A stretch of 64,000 nucleotides of DNA from Acinetobacter sp. MB5 (GTDB lineage: Bacteria; Pseudomonadota; Gammaproteobacteria; Pseudomonadales; Moraxellaceae): positions 124,001-188,000 of the forward strand of contig NZ_POVU01000006.1 of assembly GCF_003261585.1 (NCBI RefSeq), given 5' to 3'. A program made the translations under genes and the position numbers. The notes beneath the pieces are model-generated. The model was not told the origin of the DNA. It did no database searches and saw only the letters and a program-made list of their open reading frames with translations. Of this stretch, positions 37,063 to 45,707 are shown piece after piece. Each line of letters starts with the position of its first letter. Position 1 is the first letter of the stretch.

Positions 37063-38418
37063 TTGAGTAACGAGTCATCGAAATTACAGCGTGGCTTAAA
37101 GAACAGACATATCCAACTGATTGCAATGGGTGGTGCAATTGGTACGGGTCTGTTTCTAGGCTCCGCACAAGTCATCCAATCTGCTGGGCCATCAATTATT
37201 TTAGGCTATGCAATTGGTGGTTTAATTGCTTTTTTAATTATGCGTCAACTGGGGGAAATGATTGTTCATGAACCAACAACAGGTTCGTTCAGTCACTTTG
37301 CGTATAAGTATTGGGGAAATTTTCCAGGCTTCTTAACAGGCTGGAATTACTGGATTTTATATATTCTGGTAGCAATGTCCGAACTGACCGCTGTTGCTAA
37401 ATATATTAACTATTGGTGGCCATTTATCCCTGCGTGGGTGTCAGTATTGTTCTTCTTTATTGTCATTACCCTTGTGAACTTGGGTAATGTCAAATTCTAT
37501 GGAGAATCTGAATTCTGGCTGGCGATCATTAAAGTCACGGCTGTGATTGCCATGATTATTTTCGGCATCGTGCTATTGGTAACGGCTGATCCAAGCTCAG
37601 GTTCAACCATTACTAACCTTTGGACACATGGCGGTTTCTTCCCGAAAGGTTTTGATGGCTTATTTTACATGCTGGCCTTCATTATGTTTGCCTTCGGCGG
37701 GATTGAACTGATCGGGATGGCAGCAGCCGAAGCTGAACAGCCAGAGAAAACCATTCCGAAAGCCATTAATCAGGTGGTTTTCCGTGTTCTGATTTTCTAT
37801 GTCGGTTCACTGACGATTTTATTATCGCTTGTGCCTTGGGATAAACTGGAACTTGGTGGTTTAGATAAAAGCCCATTCGTGATGATTTTCAGCCAGTTAG
37901 GTATTGGCTGGGCAGCAAGTATTTTAAACTTCATTATCTTAACGGCTGCACTTTCTGTGTATAACAGTGGTATGTATGCCAATAGCCGTATGTTGTTTGG
38001 TCTAGCTGAACAAGGTAATGCGCCAAAAGTGTTCCTGAAAGTCAATAAAAGCGGCACACCAATTCCTGCGGTGTTGTTCTCTGCATTGTTGATTTTCGCG
38101 TGTGTATTGCTGAACTACTTTGTTCCTGAAGATGCTTTAGGACACTTGATGTATATCGTGGTCGGTGCTTTGGTACTGAACTGGGCAATGATTGCCTTGA
38201 CTCACTTGAACTTCAAAAAAGTGGTTATTGCTGAAGGGATTAAAACCAAATATCCATCATTCTTATACCCAATCACGAACTACATCGTTTTAGGGTTTAT
38301 TGCTGTTGTACTCTACATTATGTGGATGCAAGGCTTTAAAGAGTCGGTGATTATGATTCCAATCTGGATCGTGCTCATGTTTGTACTCTATAAAATGCTT
38401 GCAGCGAAAAAATCTTGA
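37063..38418 (+). CDS. Amino acid permease, AroP-like
   Basis: Twelve-helix APC-family permease that imports amino acids with protons. The 451-residue product matches the E. coli AroP pattern: LKNRHIQLIAMGGAIGTGLF, YAIGGLIAFLIMRQLGEM, SHFAYKYWGNFPGF, ALSVYNSGMYANSRMLFGLAEQGNAP. Aromatic amino acids are the likely substrate, but close relatives take others. The first usable codon in frame is TTG at 37039; TTG at 37063 (MSNESSKLQRGLKNRH) is chosen because it aligns with the AroP start. No ATG exists near the start and no strong ribosome binding site is visible. Confidence 0.85.
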   Translation: MSNESSKLQRGLKNRHIQLIAMGGAIGTGLFLGSAQVIQSAGPSIILGYAIGGLIAFLIMRQLGEMIVHEPTTGSFSHFAYKYWGNFPGFLTGWNYWILYILVAMSELTAVAKYINYWWPFIPAWVSVLFFFIVITLVNLGNVKFYGESEFWLAIIKVTAVIAMIIFGIVLLVTADPSSGSTITNLWTHGGFFPKGFDGLFYMLAFIMFAFGGIELIGMAAAEAEQPEKTIPKAINQVVFRVLIFYVGSLTILLSLVPWDKLELGGLDKSPFVMIFSQLGIGWAASILNFIILTAALSVYNSGMYANSRMLFGLAEQGNAPKVFLKVNKSGTPIPAVLFSALLIFACVLLNYFVPEDALGHLMYIVVGALVLNWAMIALTHLNFKKVVIAEGIKTKYPSFLYPITNYIVLGFIAVVLYIMWMQGFKESVIMIPIWIVLMFVLYKMLAAKKS

Positions 38419-38478
38419 TGAGAATGGGTTTATTCACGATTTGAGAAAATGAATAAACCCAATTTTCTGAGTATTTTT

Positions 38479-38510
38479 AAAAAGTTATTGTCATACAATA
38501 ACTTTTTTTT
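38479..38510 (+). terminator. Terminator after the AroP-like gene
   Basis: Ten-base stem AAGTTATTGT / ACAATAACTT (38482-38491 and 38495-38504) with loop CAT, followed by a T run. It separates the permease gene from the tRNA. Confidence 0.8.
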
Positions 38511-38543
38511 TATTTAAGTTTACGGTAGAGTAATGCCTGAGTT

Positions 38544-38619
38544 GCGGTCTTAGCTTAACTGGATAGAGCAGTTGCCTCCTAAGCGACCGACGTGGGTTCG
38601 AGTCCCGCAGACCGCACCA
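38544..38619 (+). tRNA. tRNA-Arg, anticodon CCT
   Basis: 76-nt cloverleaf read by hand. Acceptor stem GCGGTCT / AGACCGC, D-arm GCTT / GAGC, anticodon stem GTTGC / GCGAC around loop CTCCTAA with anticodon CCT (reads AGG), T-arm GTGGG-TTCGAGT-CCCGC, and encoded 3' ACCA. AGG is a rare arginine codon in Acinetobacter-like genomes. No integrase gene or attachment repeat was seen beside it. Confidence 0.95.
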
Positions 38620-38698
38620 TTTCCAACATATCTTGAGCTATGCTTTAGCTCAGTATTACTTAAAAATAATACATATCATCAATCTACTGCATCCTCTC

Positions 38699-39286
38699 CT
38701 ATTTAATCGGAATCATTAAATGCTCGTAAGGTGTTCCAAACCACATCACATATGGAACCGAAGTATCGGGTTGTTTATGTTTAGGATACATATCGTAAAA
38801 GCTTTGAGATGCACCAACAATCATGATATGTGGGCCCGTTTTAATCCAGTGATTGCCAGCCGTTGGTTTAGTTGCATAAGGATCAATATTACTCGCATCT
38901 GTTCCACCTGCGAGCATATACATCAACCCCATTTTTCCTTTTGGAGGAGTCTTGTGCATCATCCATGCATTAGCCCACTCCAATGAAGCTGGATCCATAC
39001 ACATCGGGTCTGGCCCAGGTGTTGTTGGGTTATCTGGCATACAGGTAAAATTATTGTGTCCTTTACGCAAAGTCTGCATATGACCCTGAGCATCTATAAA
39101 AACGATAGTTGCCATTGCACTGACTTTTTTAGGTGCTGCACTCATCGCACTCGCAATCATATGTTTTTTCTGCATTGAAGCTTTCCAACTCGACATATGT
39201 TTACTATGCATTGCTTCATCTGCATAAGTCACTGATGTTGCCAGCATTACACTAGCCGCAACAATCAATACTTTGGAAAAATTCAT
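38699..39286 (-). CDS. Secreted Met/His-rich protein of unknown function
   Basis: The 195-residue product has a clear signal peptide (MNFSKVLIVAASVMLATS, cleavage near TYA-DEA). The mature N-terminus is rich in Met, His and Lys (EAMHSKHMSSWKASMQKKHM). A later segment has two Cys within CMPDNPTTPGPDPMCM, then MMHKTPPKGKMGLMYMLAGG. The family is not recognised. Met/His richness could mean metal, for example copper, binding; this is a guess. Upstream codons extend the frame to 39388, but the ATG at 39286 has AAGGAGC upstream and starts the signal peptide. Confidence 0.75.
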   Translation of the reverse strand: MNFSKVLIVAASVMLATSVTYADEAMHSKHMSSWKASMQKKHMIASAMSAAPKKVSAMATIVFIDAQGHMQTLRKGHNNFTCMPDNPTTPGPDPMCMDPASLEWANAWMMHKTPPKGKMGLMYMLAGGTDASNIDPYATKPTAGNHWIKTGPHIMIVGASQSFYDMYPKHKQPDTSVPYVMWFGTPYEHLMIPIK

Positions 39287-39780
39287 CACACGCTCCTTGT
39301 ATTGTGAATAGAACCATTTCATCAATAGCGTTAAATTGACAAAACATTCGCTATGCAACAACTCTAAATTCCATAGATAAGTAGCCACATAAGCATGTTT
39401 TAAAAGGCGAACTCTATTTGTTTTATTAATGTCTAAAAAGAAAATATAGATTCGCCAGATCCTGATTATTTTTTATTCATTTTTATTTTTTCGTCAACTC
39501 AATGGACGATAAACCGAAAGATCTATAACAAATAAAATTATTAATACACAGTAACTTACAAACCAAAATAAGCTATATGCTTTAAAAGTTAAGTGATATA
39601 TAACTTGATATTTTCGCGATGCAAAAAAGAATGATCTAAAGAATTTCAGTGTGCTTAACGGCCTTAAAATAAACTTTTCATTGCGATGTAAACACGTTAA
39701 CTTTCTTTTAAATCATCCTTAAGAATTGAATCAATCACGTGACTTTATGAGTCGTATTTAGATCCAATTAGATATAAATC
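39287..39780. other. Non-coding AT-rich gap, 494 bases
   Basis: Upstream of the Met/His-rich secreted protein and downstream of the DMT transporter. No gene, RNA or clear repeat was seen. It may hold the promoter of the secreted protein gene. Confidence 0.4.
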
Positions 39781-40689
39781 CTAAATGCTTGGATCCTCAC
39801 AAGCCACTTTCACTTTCTTTTTACGAGTCCACTTCATTTCACTTAAAATTACGCCGAACACCACACACAATCCACCAAGTAATGCCATAACACCCAAACG
39901 TTCCCCAGCTAAACGCCCAAATATACCAGCCCACACAGGTTCCCCCGCATAAATAATTGCAGCTTGAGCAGAATCCACTGAACGTTGTGCCCAGTTCATG
40001 GTGAGTTGAATCGCAGCACTTGCCAAGCCCATACCAATAGCCGTAAGGCATAATGTCCAACTAAAAGCAGGAATATGCGTTTCTCCGATCACAGGCATAC
40101 TGATAAAGGCACATAATGATGCAATTGCAAGCTGAATCACGGTGACACGCTGTGCATTGACCTTCCCTGCAAAATGCCCAATCCAAATAATTTCCATGGC
40201 AATCGCGATTGCACCAAATAAAGTGACGATTTGACCTGAATTTAACTGAATGGATGAAAAGCCATTCCCTGTTAAAAGCATCAAGCCCACAAACGCTAAA
40301 GCCGCTGCACACCACATCATAGGTTTTGGATATTTCTTAAAAATCAGCAATTGTAAAATCGGGACCATCGGCACATACAATGCAGTTAAAAATGCCGACT
40401 CACTACTGGGAATCGTTTTTAAACCAATCGTTTGAGACCCATAGCCAATCGCGATCATTAAACCAATACCAACTCCTGCGACCATATCCTGTCGAGTCAT
40501 TCCTTTGAGCAACTTCCAAGACAATAGCAACATGATGCTTGCGGCTGCAGCAAAACGACAGCCAACGAAGAACATCGGTGAGCTTGCAGTCAATGCATGT
40601 TGTACCACTAAAAAAGTCCCGCCCCACACGATGGTGATGACAATCAAGGACAATTGAGGCGCATAACGCTGTATGAATGATTTTGACAT
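39781..40689 (-). CDS. DMT-family (EamA) transporter
   Basis: Ten-helix drug/metabolite transporter of 302 residues, with two EamA repeats (LSLIVITIVWGGTFLVVQHA in the first; GEPVWAGIFGRLAGERLG in the second). Such proteins commonly export amino acids or other small metabolites; the substrate is unknown. The ATG at 40689 (MSKSFIQRYAPQ) is chosen over codons up to 40725, because the latter lie inside the operator palindrome. It is divergent from the XRE-cupin regulator, and one 18-bp palindrome sits 15 bases before its start codon, so that regulator probably represses it. Confidence 0.87.
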   Translation of the reverse strand: MSKSFIQRYAPQLSLIVITIVWGGTFLVVQHALTASSPMFFVGCRFAAAASIMLLLSWKLLKGMTRQDMVAGVGIGLMIAIGYGSQTIGLKTIPSSESAFLTALYVPMVPILQLLIFKKYPKPMMWCAAALAFVGLMLLTGNGFSSIQLNSGQIVTLFGAIAIAMEIIWIGHFAGKVNAQRVTVIQLAIASLCAFISMPVIGETHIPAFSWTLCLTAIGMGLASAAIQLTMNWAQRSVDSAQAAIIYAGEPVWAGIFGRLAGERLGVMALLGGLCVVFGVILSEMKWTRKKKVKVACEDPSI

Positions 40690-40703
40690 GACAGGATCTA
40701 AAG

Positions 40704-40721
40704 TGTGCAATATATTGCACA
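40704..40721. promoter_or_regulatory. Operator candidate 1: 18-bp perfect palindrome
   Basis: TGTGCAATATATTGCACA reads the same on both strands. It lies 15 bases upstream of the DMT transporter start. An identical copy is at 40743-40760. It is the likely binding site of the adjacent XRE-cupin regulator. Confidence 0.75.
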
Positions 40722-40742
40722 TCATATAAGCATTTTATCTTT

Positions 40743-40760
40743 TGTGCAATATATTGCACA
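40743..40760. promoter_or_regulatory. Operator candidate 2: identical 18-bp palindrome
   Basis: Second copy of TGTGCAATATATTGCACA, 39 bases centre to centre from the first (a little under four helical turns) and 48 bases upstream of the regulator start. Its placement suits autoregulation and cooperative binding. Confidence 0.75.
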
Positions 40761-40808
40761 GCTGTGCTACACTGCGATTTTTCGCAGACAGCTCAACGGT
40801 AAAATGAC

Positions 40809-41357
40809 ATGACACAACAGGGAATTTTGGAATATGTCAGTGACAACCTGAAACGCTTACGCGAACAGCATCAATTAAGTCAGCAACAATTAGCTGACCT
40901 TGCTAGTGTCAGTCGACGTACCATTGCAGGTTTAGAATCTGGGGAAATGAACATTAGCCTGACCAAACTGGCTGCAATTGCCAGTGTCTTAGATGTTTCT
41001 TTTGCAGAATTGGTCAGTTCACCAGCGGCAAAAAATCCACATATTCATCAAGTCAAAACATGGCAAAGTGCCAATGGAAAAAGTTTTGCAGAACTCAACT
41101 GCTCCGCGCCCGCGCAGCAGCAAGTTGAACTTTGGACATGGTCTTTAGCAAGTGGTGAAGTCTATGAAGCCGAAGCCGACCCACAAGGCTGGAGTGAATT
41201 GTTATATGTAGTACACGGCACGCTAACACTTACTTTAGACAAAGTACAACACCAACTCGGTGCAGGTTCATCCTTTGTTTATGCCAGTTCAGTTCCCTAT
41301 CGCTATGCCAATTTAGGAACTGAACCGTTGCTCTTTACGCGTACTGTGGCTTATTGA
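40809..41357 (+). CDS. XRE-family regulator with C-terminal cupin domain
   Basis: The 182-residue product has an N-terminal helix-turn-helix (about 10-66: [40 protein letters not shown]) and a C-terminal cupin barrel (about 105-182, with [23 protein letters not shown] and [17 protein letters not shown]). Such regulators usually sense a small molecule in the cupin. The divergent DMT transporter and twin palindromes in the shared promoter point to control of export plus self-control. The gene's end overlaps the convergent MFS gene by 7 bases. Confidence 0.9.
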   Translation: MTQQGILEYVSDNLKRLREQHQLSQQQLADLASVSRRTIAGLESGEMNISLTKLAAIASVLDVSFAELVSSPAAKNPHIHQVKTWQSANGKSFAELNCSAPAQQQVELWTWSLASGEVYEAEADPQGWSELLYVVHGTLTLTLDKVQHQLGAGSSFVYASSVPYRYANLGTEPLLFTRTVAY

Positions 41358-42544
41358 TTTGAAGGTGCTGACATAAAATCAGGACGCTTCACCATCAAAA
41401 AGCAGAGAATACAACCGAGCAAGCCTAGACAGCCGCCCACCATGCCAATTGATTGCAAGCCATAATGCAGACTAATGATACTACCGAGTAATGCTCCACC
41501 ACCAATTCCGACATTATAGAGTCCTGAAAATAGCGACATGGCAACATCCGTGGCATCGGATGCCAGTTGCAATACACGTGATTGTAAAGACAAGCCAAAA
41601 CTCATAATGGCAATGCCCCACAACACGGTTAAGCCCATTAAACTCATGACATGAGATGCAAAGGGTAAAAGCAGCAACATGGAAATGCTGATGCCTAAAC
41701 TGGATGCCATCACAAAAGTTCGTGGTAGTTTTCGACTAAAACGGCTAAATAAAATCGAGGCCAAAATACCCGAACCACCATAAATCAATAAAATTGCTGT
41801 GGTCTGAGTCGATTGAAAATGCGCGATATGCAATGTAAAGGGTTCAATATAGCTATAAGCCGTAAATTGTGCCGTAATCACCACAATCGTTGCCAAATAC
41901 AGAAGCACCAATGCAGGACGTTTCATGAGCACAGGTAAGCTACTAAATGAACCCGAATTTTGACTCGGTAATTTTGGCAGTGTTGTCGCCAGCACCAACA
42001 TGGTAAATAGCGCCAAAGCTGCAATCAGTGCAAAAGTATTGCGCCAACCAAATAACTCACCCACCACGCGCCCAAAAGGAATTCCTAGCACCAATGCCAA
42101 CACGGTTCCTGTAGACAGTAAACCCAATGCCTGAACGCCCTTCCCGACAGGTGCAACCCGAACAGCAAGAGAAGCCGTAATTGACCAGAAAATGGCATGC
42201 GCAAAAGCAATCCCAATTCGACTAATCAATAAAATCACAAAATTATGAGCCACACTGGAAAGCAGATGACTCATCATAAACAACAAAAAAATCGATAATA
42301 ATAAAGCTTTACGCTCCATATTACGGGTAATCAGCATCATGGGAAGTGACGCTAAAGCCACAACCCATGCATAAATGGTGAGCATAATGCCGACTTCTGC
42401 AGCCCGCATATTGAAACTTTGTGCAATGTCACTCAAGAGAGCAACTGGCACAAATTCAGTGGTATTAAAAATAAAAGCGGCCAAAGCGAGTGCAATAACA
42501 CTAATCCAGCTTCCTTGCTGCGCTGGCTGTGTAGATATAGACAT
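41351..42544 (-). CDS. MFS sugar-efflux-type transporter (SotB-like)
   Basis: Twelve-helix permease of 397 residues. The start ([29 protein letters not shown]) and the motif [20 protein letters not shown] fit the SotB/YdeA group of sugar efflux and related MFS proteins, though drugs are also exported by relatives. The ATG at 42544 is preferred over a TTG at 42571; no strong ribosome binding site is visible for either. It converges on the XRE-cupin gene. Confidence 0.8.
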   Translation of the reverse strand: MSISTQPAQQGSWISVIALALAAFIFNTTEFVPVALLSDIAQSFNMRAAEVGIMLTIYAWVVALASLPMMLITRNMERKALLLSIFLLFMMSHLLSSVAHNFVILLISRIGIAFAHAIFWSITASLAVRVAPVGKGVQALGLLSTGTVLALVLGIPFGRVVGELFGWRNTFALIAALALFTMLVLATTLPKLPSQNSGSFSSLPVLMKRPALVLLYLATIVVITAQFTAYSYIEPFTLHIAHFQSTQTTAILLIYGGSGILASILFSRFSRKLPRTFVMASSLGISISMLLLLPFASHVMSLMGLTVLWGIAIMSFGLSLQSRVLQLASDATDVAMSLFSGLYNVGIGGGALLGSIISLHYGLQSIGMVGGCLGLLGCILCFLMVKRPDFMSAPSNQ

Positions 42545-43035
42545 AAAATTCGCTAAAAAATTAAGGGCCAAGTTTGCTGTTTAATTATAGCGTTAAGTCA
42601 AAAATACAGTATGCTTTTTACATAAAAAAGTTGATTAATTCACTTGGTTTTTAGTTCTAGTTTTCTTTTAACTCCGAATGCTTTTCATTGAGCAAAAATT
42701 GAATCAATCTACTTGATTTTTCCATCTTAGAAAACACATAAACTCATGACTTATCTTAAAAAAAATAACTCAGCCTATTTTTTATCAGCATCCGAATTTT
42801 AAAAAATGATAAAGAAAACACGCTGTTTTTTTATTGCTGATCCAATATCGAGAAGCATTAAGAATTTAGGTATCATAGCAACAGCTTTCTCAATTTAAGA
42901 TGATATTAATTAAACCGATTTTACTTATAAGTATTTACCTTTTATTTATCATCGCATTTTGTGCTTTACTTAAATTCATTTTGACTTTATCTCTGTCTTA
43001 TTGATGAGCCTCCAAGCCAACAGCCAGGAATAACC
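42545..43035. other. AT-rich gap upstream of cysH, possible leader peptide
   Basis: 491-base gap. It includes a small frame 42900-43004 (ATG to TGA, 34 residues, MILIKPILLISIYLLFIIAF at the start), very hydrophobic and ending 31 bases before cysH. No good ribosome binding site precedes it, so it is listed only as a possibility. No other structure was noted. Confidence 0.3.
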
Positions 43036-43773
43036 ATGACCGACACCATTCCATCTATTGATCTGATTGATGCACTTGCTGCTGAATACACAGACAAATC
43101 GCCAAGTGAAATTCTTGAGCTTGCTTTAAACCAACAAGGTGAAGTTGCCATTTCTTTTTCAGGTGCAGAAGATGTGGTGCTGATTGACATGGCCTATCGC
43201 CTGCGTAAGCCATTTCGTGTGTTTAGCCTCGACACTGGACGCCTACACCCAGAAACTTACCAGTTCCTCGAAGCTGTTCGTAAATTTTATAAAATTGATA
43301 TTGAAATTTGCTTCCCTGAAGCTGAAGCGGTACAAAAACTGGTCACAGAAAAAGGCATGTTCAGTTTCTATCAAGATGACCACAAAGAATGTTGTGGCAT
43401 TCGCAAGGTTCAGCCACTTCGCAAAAAACTCGCAACGCTTGATGGCTGGATCACAGGTCAACGCAAAGACCAAAGCCCAGGTACACGAAATGAAATCCCT
43501 GTAATTCAAGCCGATGCTGGTTTCTCAGGCCCAGGTAAGCAACTGATTAAGTACAATCCGCTTGCGAACTGGTCAAGTGCCGATGTCTGGAACTATATCC
43601 GCATGATGGAAATTCCATACAACTCACTGCATGAACGTGGCTTTACCTCGATTGGTTGTGAACCATGTACTCGCCCAGTTCTTCCAAATCAACATGAACG
43701 TGAAGGTCGCTGGTGGTGGGAAGAAGCCACCCACAAAGAATGTGGCTTACATGCAGGCAATTTAAAACCATAA
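43036..43773 (+). CDS. cysH: Assimilatory adenylyl-sulfate (APS) reductase
   Basis: Thioredoxin-dependent reductase that releases sulfite from activated sulfate in cysteine synthesis. In 245 residues: [14 protein letters not shown] nucleotide loop, [14 protein letters not shown], Cys119-Cys120 in [14 protein letters not shown], Cys208 and Cys211 in GCEPCTRP, and the catalytic Cys236 in THKECGLH. The four-cysteine set marks the iron-sulfur APS-type enzyme rather than the PAPS enzyme of E. coli. No cys operon neighbours follow. Confidence 0.93.
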   Translation: MTDTIPSIDLIDALAAEYTDKSPSEILELALNQQGEVAISFSGAEDVVLIDMAYRLRKPFRVFSLDTGRLHPETYQFLEAVRKFYKIDIEICFPEAEAVQKLVTEKGMFSFYQDDHKECCGIRKVQPLRKKLATLDGWITGQRKDQSPGTRNEIPVIQADAGFSGPGKQLIKYNPLANWSSADVWNYIRMMEIPYNSLHERGFTSIGCEPCTRPVLPNQHEREGRWWWEEATHKECGLHAGNLKP

Positions 43774-43796
43774 TTTGTCGTAGATCCTTACATATC

Positions 43797-43820
43797 ACCA
43801 CTGCTTTGCAGTGGTTTTTT
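43797..43820 (+). terminator. Terminator after cysH
   Basis: Perfect 8-bp stem ACCACTGC / GCAGTGGT (43797-43804 and 43808-43815) with loop TTT, followed by T5. Confidence 0.88.
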
Positions 43821-43954
43821 ATCTATACTGAAAGTTCGAGCGTATAAACTGATTTTTCAGCATGTATCGTTTTACTTATAACAAAAGTCAGCAAAAATAG
43901 AATGGCAATCAGTCATATACTGATAGAGATGCATAGGCAGTGAGGCACAACGTA

Positions 43955-45352
43955 ATGCGACCATTACACCCAATCGACTTTATTTTTTTATCTTTAGAAA
44001 AAAGACAGCAGCCTATGCATGTGGGAGGACTGTTTTTATTCCAGATTCCGAAGAATTCACCTTCGACCTTTATTCAAGATTTGGTTGCAGATATTCGCAA
44101 TTCAAAATGTAAACCTGTTCCACCATTTAACAACAAGGTCAATGGTCTGTTCTGGGATGAAGATGAAGATTTTGATCTAGATCATCATTTCCGACATATC
44201 GCCCTGCCACACCCTGGGCGTATCCGTGAGTTACTGGTCTATATTTCACAAGAACATGGCACTTTAATTGATCGTGCCAAGCCGCTTTGGACTTGTACCA
44301 TTATTGAAGGGATTGAAGGCAATCGCTTTGCCATGTACTTCAAAATCCATCATGCCATGGTGGATGGTGTAGCCAGTATGCGTCTGATGGAAAAATCTTT
44401 CGCCAAAGATCCGAATATCCATAGCATTGTTCCACCATGGTGTATTGAAAAACGTCGGTCACAGTCAGATAAAAAGAATCCGATTCGCCAACTCAACTCG
44501 AAATTCACCCATTTCAAGCAAAAAATGAGCATTGTGCCTGGTGTTTACCATGAACTGGCTCAGGCAGTACATGATCGTCGTCATGACCCTGACTATGTTT
44601 CAAGTTTTCAAGCCCCTGCCTGTATTCTAAACCAACGGGTTAGTGCTTCACGCCGCTTTGCAGCTCAATCCTTTAACCTTGACCGATTCCGTCGCATTGC
44701 AAAAGCGCTGCAAATTACACTCAATGATGTTATTTTATCGGTTTGTTCAGGCGCACTTCGGGAATACTTGCTCAGTTTAAATAGCTTGCCTGAAAAACCG
44801 TTAATTGCGATGGTGCCAACATCAATCCGTTCTGATGACTCTGATACCAGCAATCGCATCACGATGATACTTGCCAATCTTGCAACGCATATCAGTGATC
44901 CAGTTGAACGTGCCAAAATCATTTCTCGCAGCGTCAGCAATTCAAAAAATCGTTTTAAGCGCATGAACCAAGAGCAAATCCTAGGTTATAGCGCTTTTGT
45001 CTATGCAGCAGCAGGCTTAAATATCATTTCTGGACTCATGCCAAAGCATCAGGCGTTTAACTTGGTGATTTCCAACGTTCCTGGCCCACGTGAGCCTTTA
45101 TACTGGAATGGTGCGAAACTCGAAGCTCTTTACCCTGCTTCGGTAGTCTTTGATGGTCAGGCACTCAACATTACCTTAACCAGTTATTTAAATAAACTTG
45201 AAGTGGGAATTGTGGCATGTCGTAATACTTTACCGAAAGTGCAAAGTTTACTGGTGTTGCTTGAACAAGAGATTCAAAATTACGAGCGTTGCCTAGAATT
45301 AGAACCATCTCAAAACAGTCATCATAAAACACATTTAAAACAGGTCGGTTAA
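43955..45352 (+). CDS. atfA: Wax ester synthase / diacylglycerol acyltransferase (WS/DGAT)
   Basis: Bifunctional acyltransferase that makes storage wax esters from fatty alcohol and acyl-CoA, and triacylglycerol from diacylglycerol, at the inner membrane surface. The 465 residues start MRPLHPIDFIFLSLEKRQQP and have the active-site motif HHAMVDG at 132-138, and NDVILSVCSGALR, NLVISNVPGPREPLYWNGA near the end. The sequence closely recalls A. baylyi Wax-dgaT. An in-frame GTG at 43940 exists, but the ATG at 43955 matches the family; GAGG precedes it by about ten bases. A bidirectional terminator follows. Confidence 0.95.
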   Translation: MRPLHPIDFIFLSLEKRQQPMHVGGLFLFQIPKNSPSTFIQDLVADIRNSKCKPVPPFNNKVNGLFWDEDEDFDLDHHFRHIALPHPGRIRELLVYISQEHGTLIDRAKPLWTCTIIEGIEGNRFAMYFKIHHAMVDGVASMRLMEKSFAKDPNIHSIVPPWCIEKRRSQSDKKNPIRQLNSKFTHFKQKMSIVPGVYHELAQAVHDRRHDPDYVSSFQAPACILNQRVSASRRFAAQSFNLDRFRRIAKALQITLNDVILSVCSGALREYLLSLNSLPEKPLIAMVPTSIRSDDSDTSNRITMILANLATHISDPVERAKIISRSVSNSKNRFKRMNQEQILGYSAFVYAAAGLNIISGLMPKHQAFNLVISNVPGPREPLYWNGAKLEALYPASVVFDGQALNITLTSYLNKLEVGIVACRNTLPKVQSLLVLLEQEIQNYERCLELEPSQNSHHKTHLKQVG

Positions 45353-45373
45353 AGAGAACCAATCAGACAAAAT

Positions 45374-45398
45374 AAAAGGGCGTCTCAATCGCCCTTTT
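45374..45398. terminator. Bidirectional terminator between wax synthase and the PA1571-like gene
   Basis: Nine-base stem AAAAGGGCG / CGCCCTTTT (45374-45382 and 45390-45398) with a seven-base loop, serving two convergent genes. Confidence 0.85.
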
Positions 45399-45401
45399 AT
45401 T

Positions 45402-45581
45402 TTAGCTTTTTACTGTACGGCATTGCTCAAGCAATTTAATACAAATATCTTGTACCATTGAAGTGGTGATTTGCACTTCTTTACCGTGCTCGTCCACCAT
45501 ATAACAATCATTTTTAACAGGATGCTGTTCTGGATTTGGTTGGGTATGATTTGTCAAATTAATGTCTTCTCTCATATGCAT
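45402..45581 (-). CDS. Small PA1571-like protein
   Basis: A 59-residue protein with a variable Asn/Pro/Gln-rich N-terminus and a conserved-looking C-terminal part NDCYMVDEHGKEVQITTSMVQ, which recalls the small PA1571 family (D.G.E..IT..M). The ATG at 45581 is chosen because GGGGAG lies six bases ahead; a TTG at 45587 also fits the frame. No function is known for the family. Confidence 0.6.
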   Translation of the reverse strand: MHMREDINLTNHTQPNPEQHPVKNDCYMVDEHGKEVQITTSMVQDICIKLLEQCRTVKS

Positions 45582-45707
45582 TTTCAACTCCCCATCTGGC
45601 TCAGACTAAAAGGTCTTTGACTACTGGCTTAGGTATAGTATTGAGAAATGCATAATGAAAGTAAACAGTGAGTTGTAACAAGGCTTATGCGAAATTCTGT
45701 TACAAAA

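Noticed and set aside
38544-38619. tRNA-Arg as an integration site for a genomic island
   Set aside because: No integrase and no duplicated tRNA 3' end were seen on either side.
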